From assembly GCF_900324475.1 (NCBI RefSeq), contig NZ_LT992502.1, forward strand, positions 3,720,001-3,784,000: a DNA stretch of 64,000 nucleotides, in the 5' to 3' direction. Both the position numbers and the translations under genes were made by a program. The notes beneath the pieces are model-generated. The model saw only the letters and a list, made by a program, of their open reading frames with translations, ran no database searches and was not told the origin of the DNA. The stretch is from Enterobacter bugandensis (GTDB lineage: Bacteria; Pseudomonadota; Gammaproteobacteria; Enterobacterales; Enterobacteriaceae). Shown here one piece after another: positions 20,287 to 28,856 of this stretch (position 1 is its first letter; the number at the start of each line of letters is the position of its first letter).

Positions 20287-21507
20287 ATGACCCTTCGCCC
20301 CGCCACCACGCTCTGGCCGCCCGTTTTACTGGGTAGCCAGTTTGTTTTTAACATTGGGTTTTACGCCGTCGTTCCCTTCCTGGCGATATTTCTGCGTGAC
20401 GACATGCTGCTCTCCGGCGGGCTCATCGGGCTGATCCTGGGCCTGCGCACGTTCTCGCAGCAGGGGATGTTTATCGTTGGCGGTGCGCTCTCGGACCGGT
20501 TTGGCGCGAAGGTCATCATCCTCAGCGGCTGTATAGTTCGTGTTTCAGGCTATCTGCTGCTGGCCTTCGGGGGATCGCTGTGGCCGATTATTCTGGGCGC
20601 GTGTCTGACGGGCGTCGGCGGCGCGCTATTTTCTCCCTCAATTGAGGCTCTGCTGGCGAAAGCGGGTACCCACAGCGAGGCGAAAGGGAAACGAAGCCGG
20701 GCGGAGTGGTTTGCGCTCTTTGCCGTCTGCGGGGAACTCGGCGCGGTACTGGGCCCGGTTGCTGGCGCTCTGCTAACGGGGCTTGGCTTCCGCCAGGTGG
20801 CGCTGGCGGGGGCAGGCGTCTTTATCATTGCGCTAGTGGTGCTTTACTTCTGTCTGCCTGCTGCCGGGCAACGTTCACAGAAGATAAAAATAGTGCCCTG
20901 GTGGACAACGTTCCGCCAGCCGCGCTTTGTCGCCTTTATCATTGCCTACAGCTCCTGGCTGTTAAGCTATAACCAGCTCTATCTGGCGCTGCCGGTGGAG
21001 ATCCAGCGCTCCGGCGGTAACGAGAAAGATCTCGGCCCGCTTTTTATGCTGGCCTCCGTTCTGATCATTACCTTACAGCTGCCGCTGGCGCGTTTCGCCC
21101 GACGCGTGGGCGCGGTGAACATTCTTCCGGTGGGCTTTTTGCTGCTTTCCGCCGCCTTTGCGAGCGTGGCAATGTTTGCGGCAACAGAACCGCCTGAGGG
21201 CTGGCTGCGGCTTCTGCCCTCGGTCTCGTTTGTCACGCTGCTGACGCTGGGGCAGATGCTGCTGGTGCCGTCGGCAAAAGATCTCATTCCGCGGTTCGCC
21301 GATGAATCCACGCTGGGCGCGCACTATGGCGCACTCTCCACCGCCGGAGGCATTGCGGTACTGGCTGGAAACTTGTTATTTGGCAGCCTGCTGGATCGCG
21401 CGCTGGTGCCTTCAACGCAGGCGATTTACCCGTGGCTGCTGCTGGCGCTCTTTCCACTCTGCAGCGCGCTGGCCCTGAACGTGATTTGCCGCCCGCTACG
21501 AAGCTGA
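20287..21507 (+). CDS. MFS transporter in the siderophore-type ABC cassette
   Basis: Major facilitator of 406 residues with about twelve hydrophobic segments and the loop GALSDRFGAKVIILSGC, a variant of the MFS A-motif G-x-x-x-D-R-x-G. It resembles drug-efflux-type MFS proteins of the YdeE/MdtH kind and not EntS. It sits 16 bases after the ATPase gene and probably shares its transcript. In such a setting it may export a siderophore or move the ligand across the inner membrane; this is inferred. No receptor or biosynthesis gene is adjacent. Confidence 0.75.
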   Translation: MTLRPATTLWPPVLLGSQFVFNIGFYAVVPFLAIFLRDDMLLSGGLIGLILGLRTFSQQGMFIVGGALSDRFGAKVIILSGCIVRVSGYLLLAFGGSLWPIILGACLTGVGGALFSPSIEALLAKAGTHSEAKGKRSRAEWFALFAVCGELGAVLGPVAGALLTGLGFRQVALAGAGVFIIALVVLYFCLPAAGQRSQKIKIVPWWTTFRQPRFVAFIIAYSSWLLSYNQLYLALPVEIQRSGGNEKDLGPLFMLASVLIITLQLPLARFARRVGAVNILPVGFLLLSAAFASVAMFAATEPPEGWLRLLPSVSFVTLLTLGQMLLVPSAKDLIPRFADESTLGAHYGALSTAGGIAVLAGNLLFGSLLDRALVPSTQAIYPWLLLALFPLCSALALNVICRPLRS

Positions 21508-21512
21508 TCGGT

Positions 21513-21857
21513 TCACTTTTTCGGGCGATACTTCTCCGGCAGTTCCGGCACCGGACGACGGTCATCCATCAGATGGAGGACGGTCAGAATGGGGTGACGC
21601 CATAACATACGCGGGCCTGCCCAGCGCATAATCTGCTTCATCTCTTCACGTCTGGCAGGCTGGTAGCAGTGCACCGGGCATTGTTTACAGGCGGGCTTTT
21701 CTTCACCAAAAACGCACTTATCCAGGCGCTTATCAGCATACGCGTTGAGCGCCTGATAATGCCCCGCTTCCTGAGAAGCCTGTGGACACTGCTTTGCGTA
21801 CAACGCGATCATTTTCGCGATGGTCTCTTTTTCACGTGATATGCGTTTACCGGTCAT
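21513..21857 (-). CDS. ygbA: YgbA, nitrosative-stress-associated protein
   Basis: Small cytoplasmic protein (114 aa) of the family labelled nitrous oxide-stimulated promoter (YgbA_NO). In E. coli ygbA is repressed by NsrR. A cysteine group, CVFGEEKPACKQCPVHC, could bind metal or a cluster. The gene is convergent with the MFS gene, only 5 bases apart, and lies beside mutS as in E. coli. An NsrR-like site precedes it. Confidence 0.85.
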   Translation of the reverse strand: MTGKRISREKETIAKMIALYAKQCPQASQEAGHYQALNAYADKRLDKCVFGEEKPACKQCPVHCYQPARREEMKQIMRWAGPRMLWRHPILTVLHLMDDRRPVPELPEKYRPKK

Positions 21858-21875
21858 AGCGACTTACCAAATAAT

Positions 21876-21898
21876 AAGATGCATCAATAATACACTTT
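21876..21898. promoter_or_regulatory. NsrR-like site upstream of ygbA
   Basis: The 23 bases starting AAGATGCATCAATAATACAC follow the NsrR pattern AAGATGCAT...AATRCATCTT. The left half is perfect and the right half partial. The site is 18 bases before the ygbA start codon, where it would block transcription. It agrees with the known NsrR control of ygbA in E. coli. Confidence 0.55.
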
Positions 21899-21976
21899 AA
21901 AACTGTGGATTTCAGGTGTTGCATTCCGTTTTCTGAAGCCTGATTCCACTATTAACCCTGCACCCCCTGAAAATCA

Positions 21977-21992
21977 CTGGTATTTTATACAG
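21977..21992. promoter_or_regulatory. LexA-like (SOS) box
   Basis: CTGGTATTTTATACAG has the CTG-N10-CAG frame of a LexA site with an AT-rich centre and a perfect right half ATACAG. It lies 40 bases before the SymE-like gene. E. coli symE is LexA-controlled, so the pairing is plausible. Only one half is a strong match. Confidence 0.5.
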
Positions 21993-22032
21993 GCATCAGG
22001 AATGACCGTTGTCCGTATAGTCTGGAGACCCT

Positions 22033-22263
22033 ATGAAAGAGATCGCGATCGGCAAACCCTACCGCCATTTAAAAGTGGGATATTTCAGAAAACGTCACGA
22101 GGATCGAAAAACGAAGATACCAAAGCGATACAGCGTGCATGCGGCGCTGAGCTTAAAAGGAGACTGGCTTGAAAAGGCGGGCTTTACCACCAACTCCCAG
22201 GTCAGGGTGGGCGTCGAGCATGGAAAAATCGTCATTGAGTTAATGTCTGAAGGCGCCTCGTAA
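22033..22263 (+). CDS. SymE-like type I toxin family protein
   Basis: A 76-residue basic protein. The C-terminal half, with PKRYSVHAALSLKGDWLEKAGF and then VRVGVEHGKIVIELM, follows the SymE domain pattern (a hydrophobic strand, G-x-WL-x-x-AGF, a strand, then G-x-I-x-I), an AbrB-like fold. E. coli SymE is an SOS-induced toxin held down by the antisense RNA SymR and linked to RNA decay and nucleoid condensation. GGAG precedes the ATG. It lies alone between ygbA and mutS with a LexA-like box upstream. The family call is by motif, so toxicity is unknown; no antisense RNA was identified. Confidence 0.65.
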   Translation: MKEIAIGKPYRHLKVGYFRKRHEDRKTKIPKRYSVHAALSLKGDWLEKAGFTTNSQVRVGVEHGKIVIELMSEGAS

Positions 22264-22376
22264 AGCCGCCACATTTTTCTGCGCCGTACCTTTTTTTCAT
22301 GCGACAATAGAACGAACAAACGGCCACTGAGCCGCTCAAAACGGTTTATTTTCAAAGAAATGGACATCATAACTCC

Positions 22377-24938
22377 ATGAGCACAATCGACAATTTCGAC
22401 GCACATACGCCGATGATGCAGCAGTACCTGAAGCTGAAGGCACAGCATCCGGAAATCCTGCTGTTTTACCGCATGGGCGATTTTTACGAGCTGTTTTATG
22501 ACGATGCTAAACGTGCGTCGCAGTTGCTCGACATCTCGCTAACCAAACGTGGCGCATCCGCAGGCGAGCCCATCCCGATGGCCGGTATCCCGCACCACGC
22601 GGTTGAAAACTACTTGGCCAAGCTGGTGAATCAGGGTGAGTCCGTTGCCATCTGCGAACAAATCGGCGATCCGGCAACCTCGAAAGGCCCGGTTGAGCGC
22701 AAAGTCGTGCGCATCGTCACGCCAGGCACCATCAGTGATGAAGCCCTGCTTCAGGAGCGCCAGGATAACCTGCTGGCGGCGCTGTGGCAGGACGGCAAAG
22801 GGTTTGGCTACGCCACGCTGGACATCAGCTCCGGGCGTTTTCGCCTGAGTGAGCCGGCTGACCGCGAAACGATGGCTGCCGAACTGCAGCGCACCAACCC
22901 GGCAGAATTGCTCTACGCCGAAGACTTCGCCGAAATGGCGCTGATTGAAGGCCGTCGCGGATTGCGCCGTCGCCCGCTGTGGGAATTTGAAATTGATACC
23001 GCGCGCCAGCAGCTGAACCTGCAGTTCGGTACCCGCGATCTGATTGGCTTTGGCGTGGAAAATGCTCCACGCGGGCTGTGTGCCGCAGGTTGCCTGCTGC
23101 AGTACGTGAAAGACACCCAGCGCACCGCCCTGCCGCATATCCGCTCTATCACCATGGAGCGCCAGCAGGACAGCATCATCATGGATGCCGCCACGCGCCG
23201 TAACCTGGAGATCACCCAGAACCTGGCAGGTGGCGTTGAAAACACGCTCGCGTCGGTGCTCGACAGCACGGTGACGCCAATGGGCAGTCGCATGCTGAAG
23301 CGCTGGCTGCATATGCCGATTCGCGATACCGATACGCTGGTTTGCCGCCAGCAGACGATTGCTGCGTTGCAGGATCGCTATACCGAGCTGCAGCCGGTCC
23401 TGCGCCAGGTGGGCGATCTGGAGCGTATCCTGGCCCGTCTGGCATTGCGCACCGCGCGACCACGCGACCTCGCGCGGATGCGACATGCTTTCCAGCAGCT
23501 GCCGGAACTGCGTGCGCAGCTGAGTGACGTTGACAGCGCGCCGGTACAGAAACTCCGTGAAACGATGGGCGAATTCACTGAACTTCGCGAACTGCTGGAG
23601 CGCGCCATTATCGATGCGCCTCCGGTTCTGGTGCGCGACGGCGGCGTGATTGCCCCAGGCTACAACGAGGAGCTGGACGAATGGCGCGCGCTGGCTGACG
23701 GTGCGACGGACTACCTGGATAAGCTGGAAATCCGCGAGCGCGAGCGTCTTGGGCTCGATACGCTGAAAGTGGGGTATAACGCGGTACACGGTTACTACAT
23801 TCAGATCAGCCGTGGGCAGAGCCATCTGGCGCCGATTCACTACGTACGTCGTCAGACCTTGAAAAACGCCGAGCGTTACATCATTCCCGAGCTGAAAGAG
23901 TACGAGGACAAAGTACTCACCTCGAAAGGTAAAGCCCTGGCGCTGGAAAAACAGCTGTATGACGAGCTATTCGACATGCTGATGCCGCACCTTGCTGACC
24001 TGCAGCTCAGCGCCAGCGCGCTGGCGGAGCTGGACGTGCTGGTGAACCTGGCAGAACGGGCTGAAACGCTGAACTATACCTGCCCGACCTTTACCGACAA
24101 GCCCGGCATTCGCATTACGGAAGGCCGTCACCCGGTCGTTGAGCAGGTGCTGAACGAACCGTTCATCGCCAACCCGCTGAGCCTCTCGCCGCAGAGAAGA
24201 ATGCTGATCATTACCGGCCCGAACATGGGCGGTAAGAGTACCTACATGCGCCAGACGGCGCTGATTGCTTTGCTCGCGTATATCGGCAGCTACGTCCCGG
24301 CGCAAAAAGTGGAGATTGGCCCCATCGATCGTATCTTCACCCGCGTTGGGGCAGCGGACGATCTGGCGAGCGGTCGCTCAACCTTCATGGTCGAGATGAC
24401 CGAAACGGCTAATATTCTGCATAACGCGACGGAGCACAGCCTGGTGCTGATGGATGAGGTGGGACGCGGAACCTCAACCTATGACGGCCTGTCTCTGGCC
24501 TGGGCCTGTGCTGAAAGCCTCGCGAATAAAATCAAGGCCATGACGCTGTTCGCCACCCACTACTTCGAGCTGACGCAGCTGCCGGAGAAAATGGAAGGCG
24601 TGGCTAACGTTCATCTTGATGCGCTGGAGCACGGCGACACCATCGCCTTTATGCACACGGTGCAGGATGGCGCGGCGAGCAAGAGCTATGGCCTGGCCGT
24701 TGCGGCGCTGGCAGGTGTACCAAAAGAGGTGATCAAGCGCGCTCGCCAGAAGCTGCGTGAGCTGGAAAGCCTCTCGCCGAATGCGGCGGCGACGCAGATT
24801 GATGGCACCCAGATGTCGCTGTTGGCGCCAGCTGAAGAAACGTCGCCTGCGGTGGAAGCGCTGGAGAACCTCGACCCGGATTCACTGACGCCGCGTCAGG
24901 CGCTGGAGTGGATTTACCGGTTGAAGAGTCTGGTTTAG
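22377..24938 (+). CDS. mutS: MutS, DNA mismatch recognition protein
   Basis: Mismatch repair ATPase, 853 aa, the same length as in E. coli. The mismatch-contact motif is Phe36-Tyr-Glu38 in GDFYELF. The ATPase carries Walker [14 protein letters not shown], then [14 protein letters not shown] and the Walker B segment [16 protein letters not shown]. The C-terminal tail [15 protein letters not shown] is the tetramerisation region. It marks the left edge of the variable mutS-rpoS interval. Confidence 0.97.
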   Translation: MSTIDNFDAHTPMMQQYLKLKAQHPEILLFYRMGDFYELFYDDAKRASQLLDISLTKRGASAGEPIPMAGIPHHAVENYLAKLVNQGESVAICEQIGDPATSKGPVERKVVRIVTPGTISDEALLQERQDNLLAALWQDGKGFGYATLDISSGRFRLSEPADRETMAAELQRTNPAELLYAEDFAEMALIEGRRGLRRRPLWEFEIDTARQQLNLQFGTRDLIGFGVENAPRGLCAAGCLLQYVKDTQRTALPHIRSITMERQQDSIIMDAATRRNLEITQNLAGGVENTLASVLDSTVTPMGSRMLKRWLHMPIRDTDTLVCRQQTIAALQDRYTELQPVLRQVGDLERILARLALRTARPRDLARMRHAFQQLPELRAQLSDVDSAPVQKLRETMGEFTELRELLERAIIDAPPVLVRDGGVIAPGYNEELDEWRALADGATDYLDKLEIRERERLGLDTLKVGYNAVHGYYIQISRGQSHLAPIHYVRRQTLKNAERYIIPELKEYEDKVLTSKGKALALEKQLYDELFDMLMPHLADLQLSASALAELDVLVNLAERAETLNYTCPTFTDKPGIRITEGRHPVVEQVLNEPFIANPLSLSPQRRMLIITGPNMGGKSTYMRQTALIALLAYIGSYVPAQKVEIGPIDRIFTRVGAADDLASGRSTFMVEMTETANILHNATEHSLVLMDEVGRGTSTYDGLSLAWACAESLANKIKAMTLFATHYFELTQLPEKMEGVANVHLDALEHGDTIAFMHTVQDGAASKSYGLAVAALAGVPKEVIKRARQKLRELESLSPNAAATQIDGTQMSLLAPAEETSPAVEALENLDPDSLTPRQALEWIYRLKSLV

Positions 24939-24956
24939 TTTTCTGCGGTCTGTTTT

Positions 24957-25026
24957 GTCGGGTGGCGGCTTCGCCTTACCCGACCTACAAAACCCTTAGG
25001 CCCGGTAAGCGCAGCGCCACCGGGCC
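24957..25026. repeat. REP pair after mutS
   Basis: A REP unit (GTCGGGTGGCGGCTTCGCC..., 24957-24988) and an inverted second unit (24997-25026) sit between the convergent mutS and vdcD genes. Confidence 0.8.
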
Positions 25027-25031
25027 TATTT

Positions 25032-25253
25032 TTACAACAGCGGCGGGATCGTCGGCACCTGCGGTGCTTCATCAATATCCTTCTGCGTCATGCGGAACGC
25101 TTCCGGGTAATGCTCGCGGCTGGTACGACGCAGCGGTTCGGTATCGCGCCAGGTATAAAGACAATGCTGGCACTGGTAAACGGTCCAGACCCCTTTCATC
25201 GGTGACGTCGCCATCACTTCAATATGCTCATCGGCACAACGTGGACAAATCAT
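25032..25253 (-). CDS. vdcD: Hydroxyarylic acid decarboxylase subunit D (VdcD/BsdD type)
   Basis: A 73-residue zinc-ribbon-like protein with CPRC near the start and CQHC at about 29-32. The sequence MICPRCADEHIEVMATSPMK and the small size are typical of subunit D of the non-oxidative hydroxyarylic acid decarboxylases. Subunit D is needed for full activity in other bacteria; its exact role is unclear. It is the last gene of a three-gene leftward operon, 10 bases after vdcC. Confidence 0.8.
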   Translation of the reverse strand: MICPRCADEHIEVMATSPMKGVWTVYQCQHCLYTWRDTEPLRRTSREHYPEAFRMTQKDIDEAPQVPTIPPLL

Positions 25254-25263
25254 CTTTTCCTCC

Positions 25264-26691
25264 TTATTGGCGTGCTGCCAGCATCGCGGTCAGTTTTTCA
25301 GCCCAGGCTTTAGTTTCAGGCAGATCCTGTACCGGCTGGCTGTAGTGGCCACGGGTGTCCGGTGCAACAGGCGTGGTGGCATCAATAATCAGTTTGTCGG
25401 TAATGCCCGCCGGGCTGGAGCCAGGGTCGAGTTCAAGCACTGACATGTTCGGCAGCTGCACCAGATCCCCTGCCGGATTGACCTTCGATGAGAGCGCCCA
25501 CATCACCTGCGGGAGGTTGAACGGATCGACATCCTCATCCACCATAATCACCATCTTCACGTAGCCCAGACCGTGCGGCGTGGTCATGGCGCGTAAACCG
25601 ACCGCGCGGGCAAAACCACCGTAGCGTTTTTTGGTGGAGATAATTGCCAGCAGACCGTGGGTGTACATCGCGTTCACCGCCTGCACTTCCGGGAATTCCG
25701 CCTTCAGCTGCTGGTAAAGCGGCACGCAGGTGGCTGGTCCCATCAGATAGTCAATCTCGGTCCACGGCATGCCGAGGTAAAGGGATTCGAAGATCGGTTT
25801 GGTGCGGTAAGAAACTCTGTCGATACGGACCACCGTCATATTACGGCCACCGGAATAGTGTCCGGTAAACTCGCCGAACGGCCCTTCGATTTCACGTTTG
25901 CGGCCTTCAATCACCCCTTCCAGGATCACTTCAGACCCCCACGGCACGTCGAAGCCGGTCAGCGGCGCGGTGGCAATCGGGTACGGGCTTTCGCGCAGCG
26001 CGCCGGCCATTTCATACTCAGACTGATCGTATTTCAGCGGCGTGGCGCCCATCAGGGTGATGATCGGGTCGTTGCCGAGAGTAATCGCGATCGGCAGATC
26101 TTGCCCGCGCTCTTCCGCTTTGTGCAGATGGAGGGCGATATCGTGCATCGGTACCGGCTGCAGACCGAGCTTGCGCTTGCCCTTGACCTCCATGCGGTAG
26201 ATCCCGACGTTCTGCTTGCCGAAATGGTCCGGGTCGAGCGGATCGCGCGAGACAACGCACGCTTTATCGAGATAAAAACCGCCGTCACCGTCGTTCAGGC
26301 GAAACAGCGGCAGGATATCGAACAGGTTAATGTCTTCACCGTCGACCGTATTTTGCGCCCAGGCCGGGTTAGCGCGGCGCTCCGGCGTAACGGGGAATTT
26401 GTCCCAGCGGCGAATAAACTCGTCGATCTGTTTTTTTACCGGGGTATTCGCTGGCAACCCCATCGATATGGCGTGGTTTTGCCACGAGCCGATGGTGTTC
26501 ATCACCACGCGGGCATCGGTAAAGCCACGAATATTGTCGAACCACAGCGCGGGCGCGCCGTCGCCAATACGGCCTGTGGCGTTGGCTGCCGCCGCCAGGT
26601 CCGGCTCCGCATTCACCTCTTCCTCAATTTTCAGCAGTTGCCCTTGCTCATCGAGCGCCTGCAGGAAGCTTCTCAAATCATCAAATGCCAT
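25264..26691 (-). CDS. vdcC: UbiD-family hydroxyarylic acid decarboxylase subunit C (VdcC/BsdC type)
   Basis: Prenylated-flavin-dependent decarboxylase of 475 aa that removes the carboxyl group of 4-hydroxybenzoate, vanillate or related acids. The segment REIEGPFGEFTGHYSGG contains the glutamate pair (E-x4-E) of the UbiD active site. GRIGDGAPALWFDNI near the start is typical of the BsdC/ShdC group. The ATG at 26689-26691 overlaps the vdcB end and gives MAFDDLRSFL; longer in-frame starts lie inside vdcB. The substrate is not defined by sequence. Confidence 0.87.
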   Translation of the reverse strand: MAFDDLRSFLQALDEQGQLLKIEEEVNAEPDLAAAANATGRIGDGAPALWFDNIRGFTDARVVMNTIGSWQNHAISMGLPANTPVKKQIDEFIRRWDKFPVTPERRANPAWAQNTVDGEDINLFDILPLFRLNDGDGGFYLDKACVVSRDPLDPDHFGKQNVGIYRMEVKGKRKLGLQPVPMHDIALHLHKAEERGQDLPIAITLGNDPIITLMGATPLKYDQSEYEMAGALRESPYPIATAPLTGFDVPWGSEVILEGVIEGRKREIEGPFGEFTGHYSGGRNMTVVRIDRVSYRTKPIFESLYLGMPWTEIDYLMGPATCVPLYQQLKAEFPEVQAVNAMYTHGLLAIISTKKRYGGFARAVGLRAMTTPHGLGYVKMVIMVDEDVDPFNLPQVMWALSSKVNPAGDLVQLPNMSVLELDPGSSPAGITDKLIIDATTPVAPDTRGHYSQPVQDLPETKAWAEKLTAMLAARQ

Positions 26692-27283
26692 CTTTGTTCT
26701 CCTGTGAAAAATGTTTCGCCTCCCGCAACCCGTTCCATCGGCGCGCCTTGTTGTGCTCCAGACCAAACTGGTCGAGCACACGGGTGACGATATGCTGGGT
26801 GATGTCATCGGCGGTTTGCGGGTGGTTGTAATACGCAGGCATGGGCGGCACCATCGCCACGCCCATGCGGGAAAGCGCCAGCATGTTCTCCAGATGAATG
26901 GTGCTGAGCGGCGTTTCGCGGGGAACGAGCACCAGCTTGCGGCCCTCTTTCAGCACCACATCTGCCGCACGGCCCACCAGCCCTTCGGCGTAGCCCGCGC
27001 GGATCCCCGCCAGCGTTTTCATGCTGCATGGAATGACGATCATGCCGTCGGTGCGAAACGAGCCGGAGGAGATGGTGGCGGCCTGGTCAGCCGGGCTGTG
27101 AACAACGTCAGCCAGCGCAGCAACGTCCTGCACGCTGTAAGGCGTTTCCAGCTCAATGGTTGTTTTTGCCCACTTCGACATGACCAGATGGGTCTCTACC
27201 TCCGGCATTTCCCTCAGCGCCAGCAGCAGCGCCACGCCCAGCGGAGCCCCCGTTGCTCCTGTCATTCCCACGATCAATCTCAT
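26681..27283 (-). CDS. vdcB: UbiX-family flavin prenyltransferase (VdcB/BsdB type)
   Basis: Makes the prenylated FMN cofactor for the UbiD-type subunit. It has 200 residues, with MRLIVGMTGATGAPLG at the N-terminus and SSGSFRTDGMIVIPCSMKTLAGI, the flavin/dimethylallyl phosphate site. The C-terminal extension after LEHNKARRW is longer than in UbiX itself, as in the VdcB/Pad1 group. It is the first gene of the operon and overlaps vdcC by 11 bases. The MarR gene is divergent, with two palindromes between. Confidence 0.87.
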   Translation of the reverse strand: MRLIVGMTGATGAPLGVALLLALREMPEVETHLVMSKWAKTTIELETPYSVQDVAALADVVHSPADQAATISSGSFRTDGMIVIPCSMKTLAGIRAGYAEGLVGRAADVVLKEGRKLVLVPRETPLSTIHLENMLALSRMGVAMVPPMPAYYNHPQTADDITQHIVTRVLDQFGLEHNKARRWNGLREAKHFSQENKDGI

Positions 27284-27301
27284 TCATCACCTCAATCAAT
27301 T

Positions 27302-27317
27302 TGTTCGTGTACGAACA
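27302..27317. promoter_or_regulatory. MarR-type operator 1, vdcB side
   Basis: TGTTCGTGTACGAACA is a perfect 6-bp inverted repeat with a four-base centre, 18 bases upstream of the vdcB start. The same pattern recurs at 27359. Confidence 0.6.
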
Positions 27318-27358
27318 TTTAAAGATAAACTACTCCCGGATCGCTCTACTGACAAGAT

Positions 27359-27374
27359 CGTTCGCACACGATCA
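27359..27374. promoter_or_regulatory. MarR-type operator 2
   Basis: CGTTCGCACACGATCA shares GTTCG-N4-CGA-x-CA with operator 1 and lies 57 bases from it, between the divergent vdcB and MarR genes. The flanks extend it to GATCGT-N6-ACGATC. Confidence 0.55.
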
Positions 27375-27456
27375 CATTAATTGCTAAAAAATCCCGCGTT
27401 ATCATCCCGGGCTTTAGCGGCTATCATAGGGGGTGATTTTTTCTGTCGGAGTGTTC

Positions 27457-27864
27457 ATGGAACTAAGACAAGAGGCGTTCCACCTGTTACGTCAGCTTTT
27501 TCAACAGCATACCGCTAAGTGGCAACATTCCCTGCCGGAACTGACCAAGCCGCAGTATGCGGTTATGCGCTCCATTGCCGAGCACCCGGGCATTGAGCAG
27601 GTGGCATTGACCGAAGTGGCGGTCAGCACGAAGGCGACGCTGGCGGAGATGCTCAGCCGAATGGAGGCGCGCGGGCTGGTCAAACGCGAGCACGATCCCG
27701 CAGATAAGCGCCGCCGGTTTGTCTTCCTGACACCGGAAGGCGAAGCCCTGCTTGCAGACTGCCAGCCGGTCGGCAACGAGGTGGATGAGGCGTTTTTAGG
27801 GCGTCTTAATAAGGCCGAACGGGAGCAGTTCTCTGCGCTCATCAAAAAGATGATGCACGATTAA
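27457..27864 (+). CDS. MarR-family regulator of the decarboxylase operon
   Basis: Winged-helix repressor of 135 aa. The recognition-helix region is QVALTEVAVSTKATLAEMLSRMEARGLV, followed by the wing KREHDPADKRRRFVFLTPEG. The ATG at 27457 gives MELRQEAFHLLRQLF; a GTG eight codons earlier is possible. It is divergent from vdcB, and two matching palindromes lie between, so it probably controls both and responds to the phenolic acid substrate. That role is inferred. Its stop codon overlaps the stop of the convergent LysR gene. Confidence 0.85.
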   Translation: MELRQEAFHLLRQLFQQHTAKWQHSLPELTKPQYAVMRSIAEHPGIEQVALTEVAVSTKATLAEMLSRMEARGLVKREHDPADKRRRFVFLTPEGEALLADCQPVGNEVDEAFLGRLNKAEREQFSALIKKMMHD

Positions 27865-28751
27865 TTCACGCTGGCGCGCATAAAATCAATAAAGGTGCGC
27901 ACTTTCGCAGGCACGTGCCGGGCATCCGGATAAACCGCGTGGATGCCCTGCCGCGCGAAGGTATATTCCGGTAAAACCGGGACCAGTTTTCCCGCATCAA
28001 GCGCATCGCGCACCAGCCATTCCGGCAGTAACGCCACGCCACTTCCCGCAAGCGCAAAAGCCATAAGCGCCTGCGCGCTGTCGGCAAACAGGCGCGGCGC
28101 TTTTTTTATCTCAAGCATTTCAGGCGCACCGCTGGCATCTTTTACCTGCCAGCGCAGCGGCGACGCTAAGCGCTCGTGAATAATCCAGTCGGCTTGCGCC
28201 AGCTGCGCAAGCGATTCAACCGGATGATTCATCCGCCATTCCGGCGTCGCGACGGGCAGGATGGAAAAATGTGAAATCAATGCGGCGTGGTAGCGCGAGT
28301 CGGTAAGCGTTCCCAACCGAATAGCCACGTCAAAGCGCTCTGAGATCAGGTCGGCATGGAGTGAAGACGAAACATGACGCACGCGAAGCTCCGGGTGCAG
28401 CTGGCTAAACCTTGCCAGCAACGGTACCACGACCCGCGAACCATACTCAGGCGTGGTGGTAATCCGCAATTCCCCCGTGAGTCCTGCATGATTCGCGCGA
28501 ACATCATCCTGCAGCCGTTCTGCGTCCTTCAGAAGCGCCACGCTGCGCTGATGAAAAAGCGCTCCCGCCTCGGTTAACGTCAGGCGGCGGGTGGAGCGCA
28601 GCAGCAGCGTCACCCCCAGCTCGGCTTCGAGCTGGCGAATATTGAAGCTGACCACGGCTTTTGTCAGGCCCAGCGCATCGGCTGCGGCAGTGAAGCTGCC
28701 GGTATCGGCCACCGCAACAAACATCTGCGTCCGCTGTAGGTTAATCATCAT
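27861..28751 (-). CDS. LysR-family regulator
   Basis: LTTR of 296 aa with an N-terminal helix-turn-helix (FVAVADTGSFTAAADALGLTKAVVSFNIRQLEAELG) and an effector domain of the AaeR/DmlR-like subgroup. Two adjacent ATG codons (28751 and 28748) are possible starts; the first was taken, and the longer in-frame extension lacks support. It is divergent from an MFS pump, with a palindrome between, so it probably regulates that pump. I do not recognise a specific orthologue. Confidence 0.85.
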   Translation of the reverse strand: MMINLQRTQMFVAVADTGSFTAAADALGLTKAVVSFNIRQLEAELGVTLLLRSTRRLTLTEAGALFHQRSVALLKDAERLQDDVRANHAGLTGELRITTTPEYGSRVVVPLLARFSQLHPELRVRHVSSSLHADLISERFDVAIRLGTLTDSRYHAALISHFSILPVATPEWRMNHPVESLAQLAQADWIIHERLASPLRWQVKDASGAPEMLEIKKAPRLFADSAQALMAFALAGSGVALLPEWLVRDALDAGKLVPVLPEYTFARQGIHAVYPDARHVPAKVRTFIDFMRASVN

Positions 28752-28764
28752 TACGCCTTTTACC

Positions 28765-28781
28765 GTCAAAATTTTTTTGAC
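28765..28781. promoter_or_regulatory. Palindrome between the LysR gene and the MFS pump
   Basis: GTCAAAA-TTT-TTTTGAC is a perfect 7-bp inverted repeat in the 105-base divergent gap. It has the size and place of a LysR recognition site. A TTGACA sequence overlaps its right arm, but no good -10 box follows. Confidence 0.5.
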
Positions 28782-28856
28782 AGTATATCGCGCTTTGTCA
28801 GGTTTATCCGTGCTTCCGGGGTCGATACGATACGCCACCTCACGGGAGGATCCACC

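Noticed and set aside
28777..28805. A full sigma-70 promoter for the MFS pump starting at TTGACA
   Set aside because: No acceptable -10 hexamer lies 16-18 bases downstream, so only the palindrome is reported.
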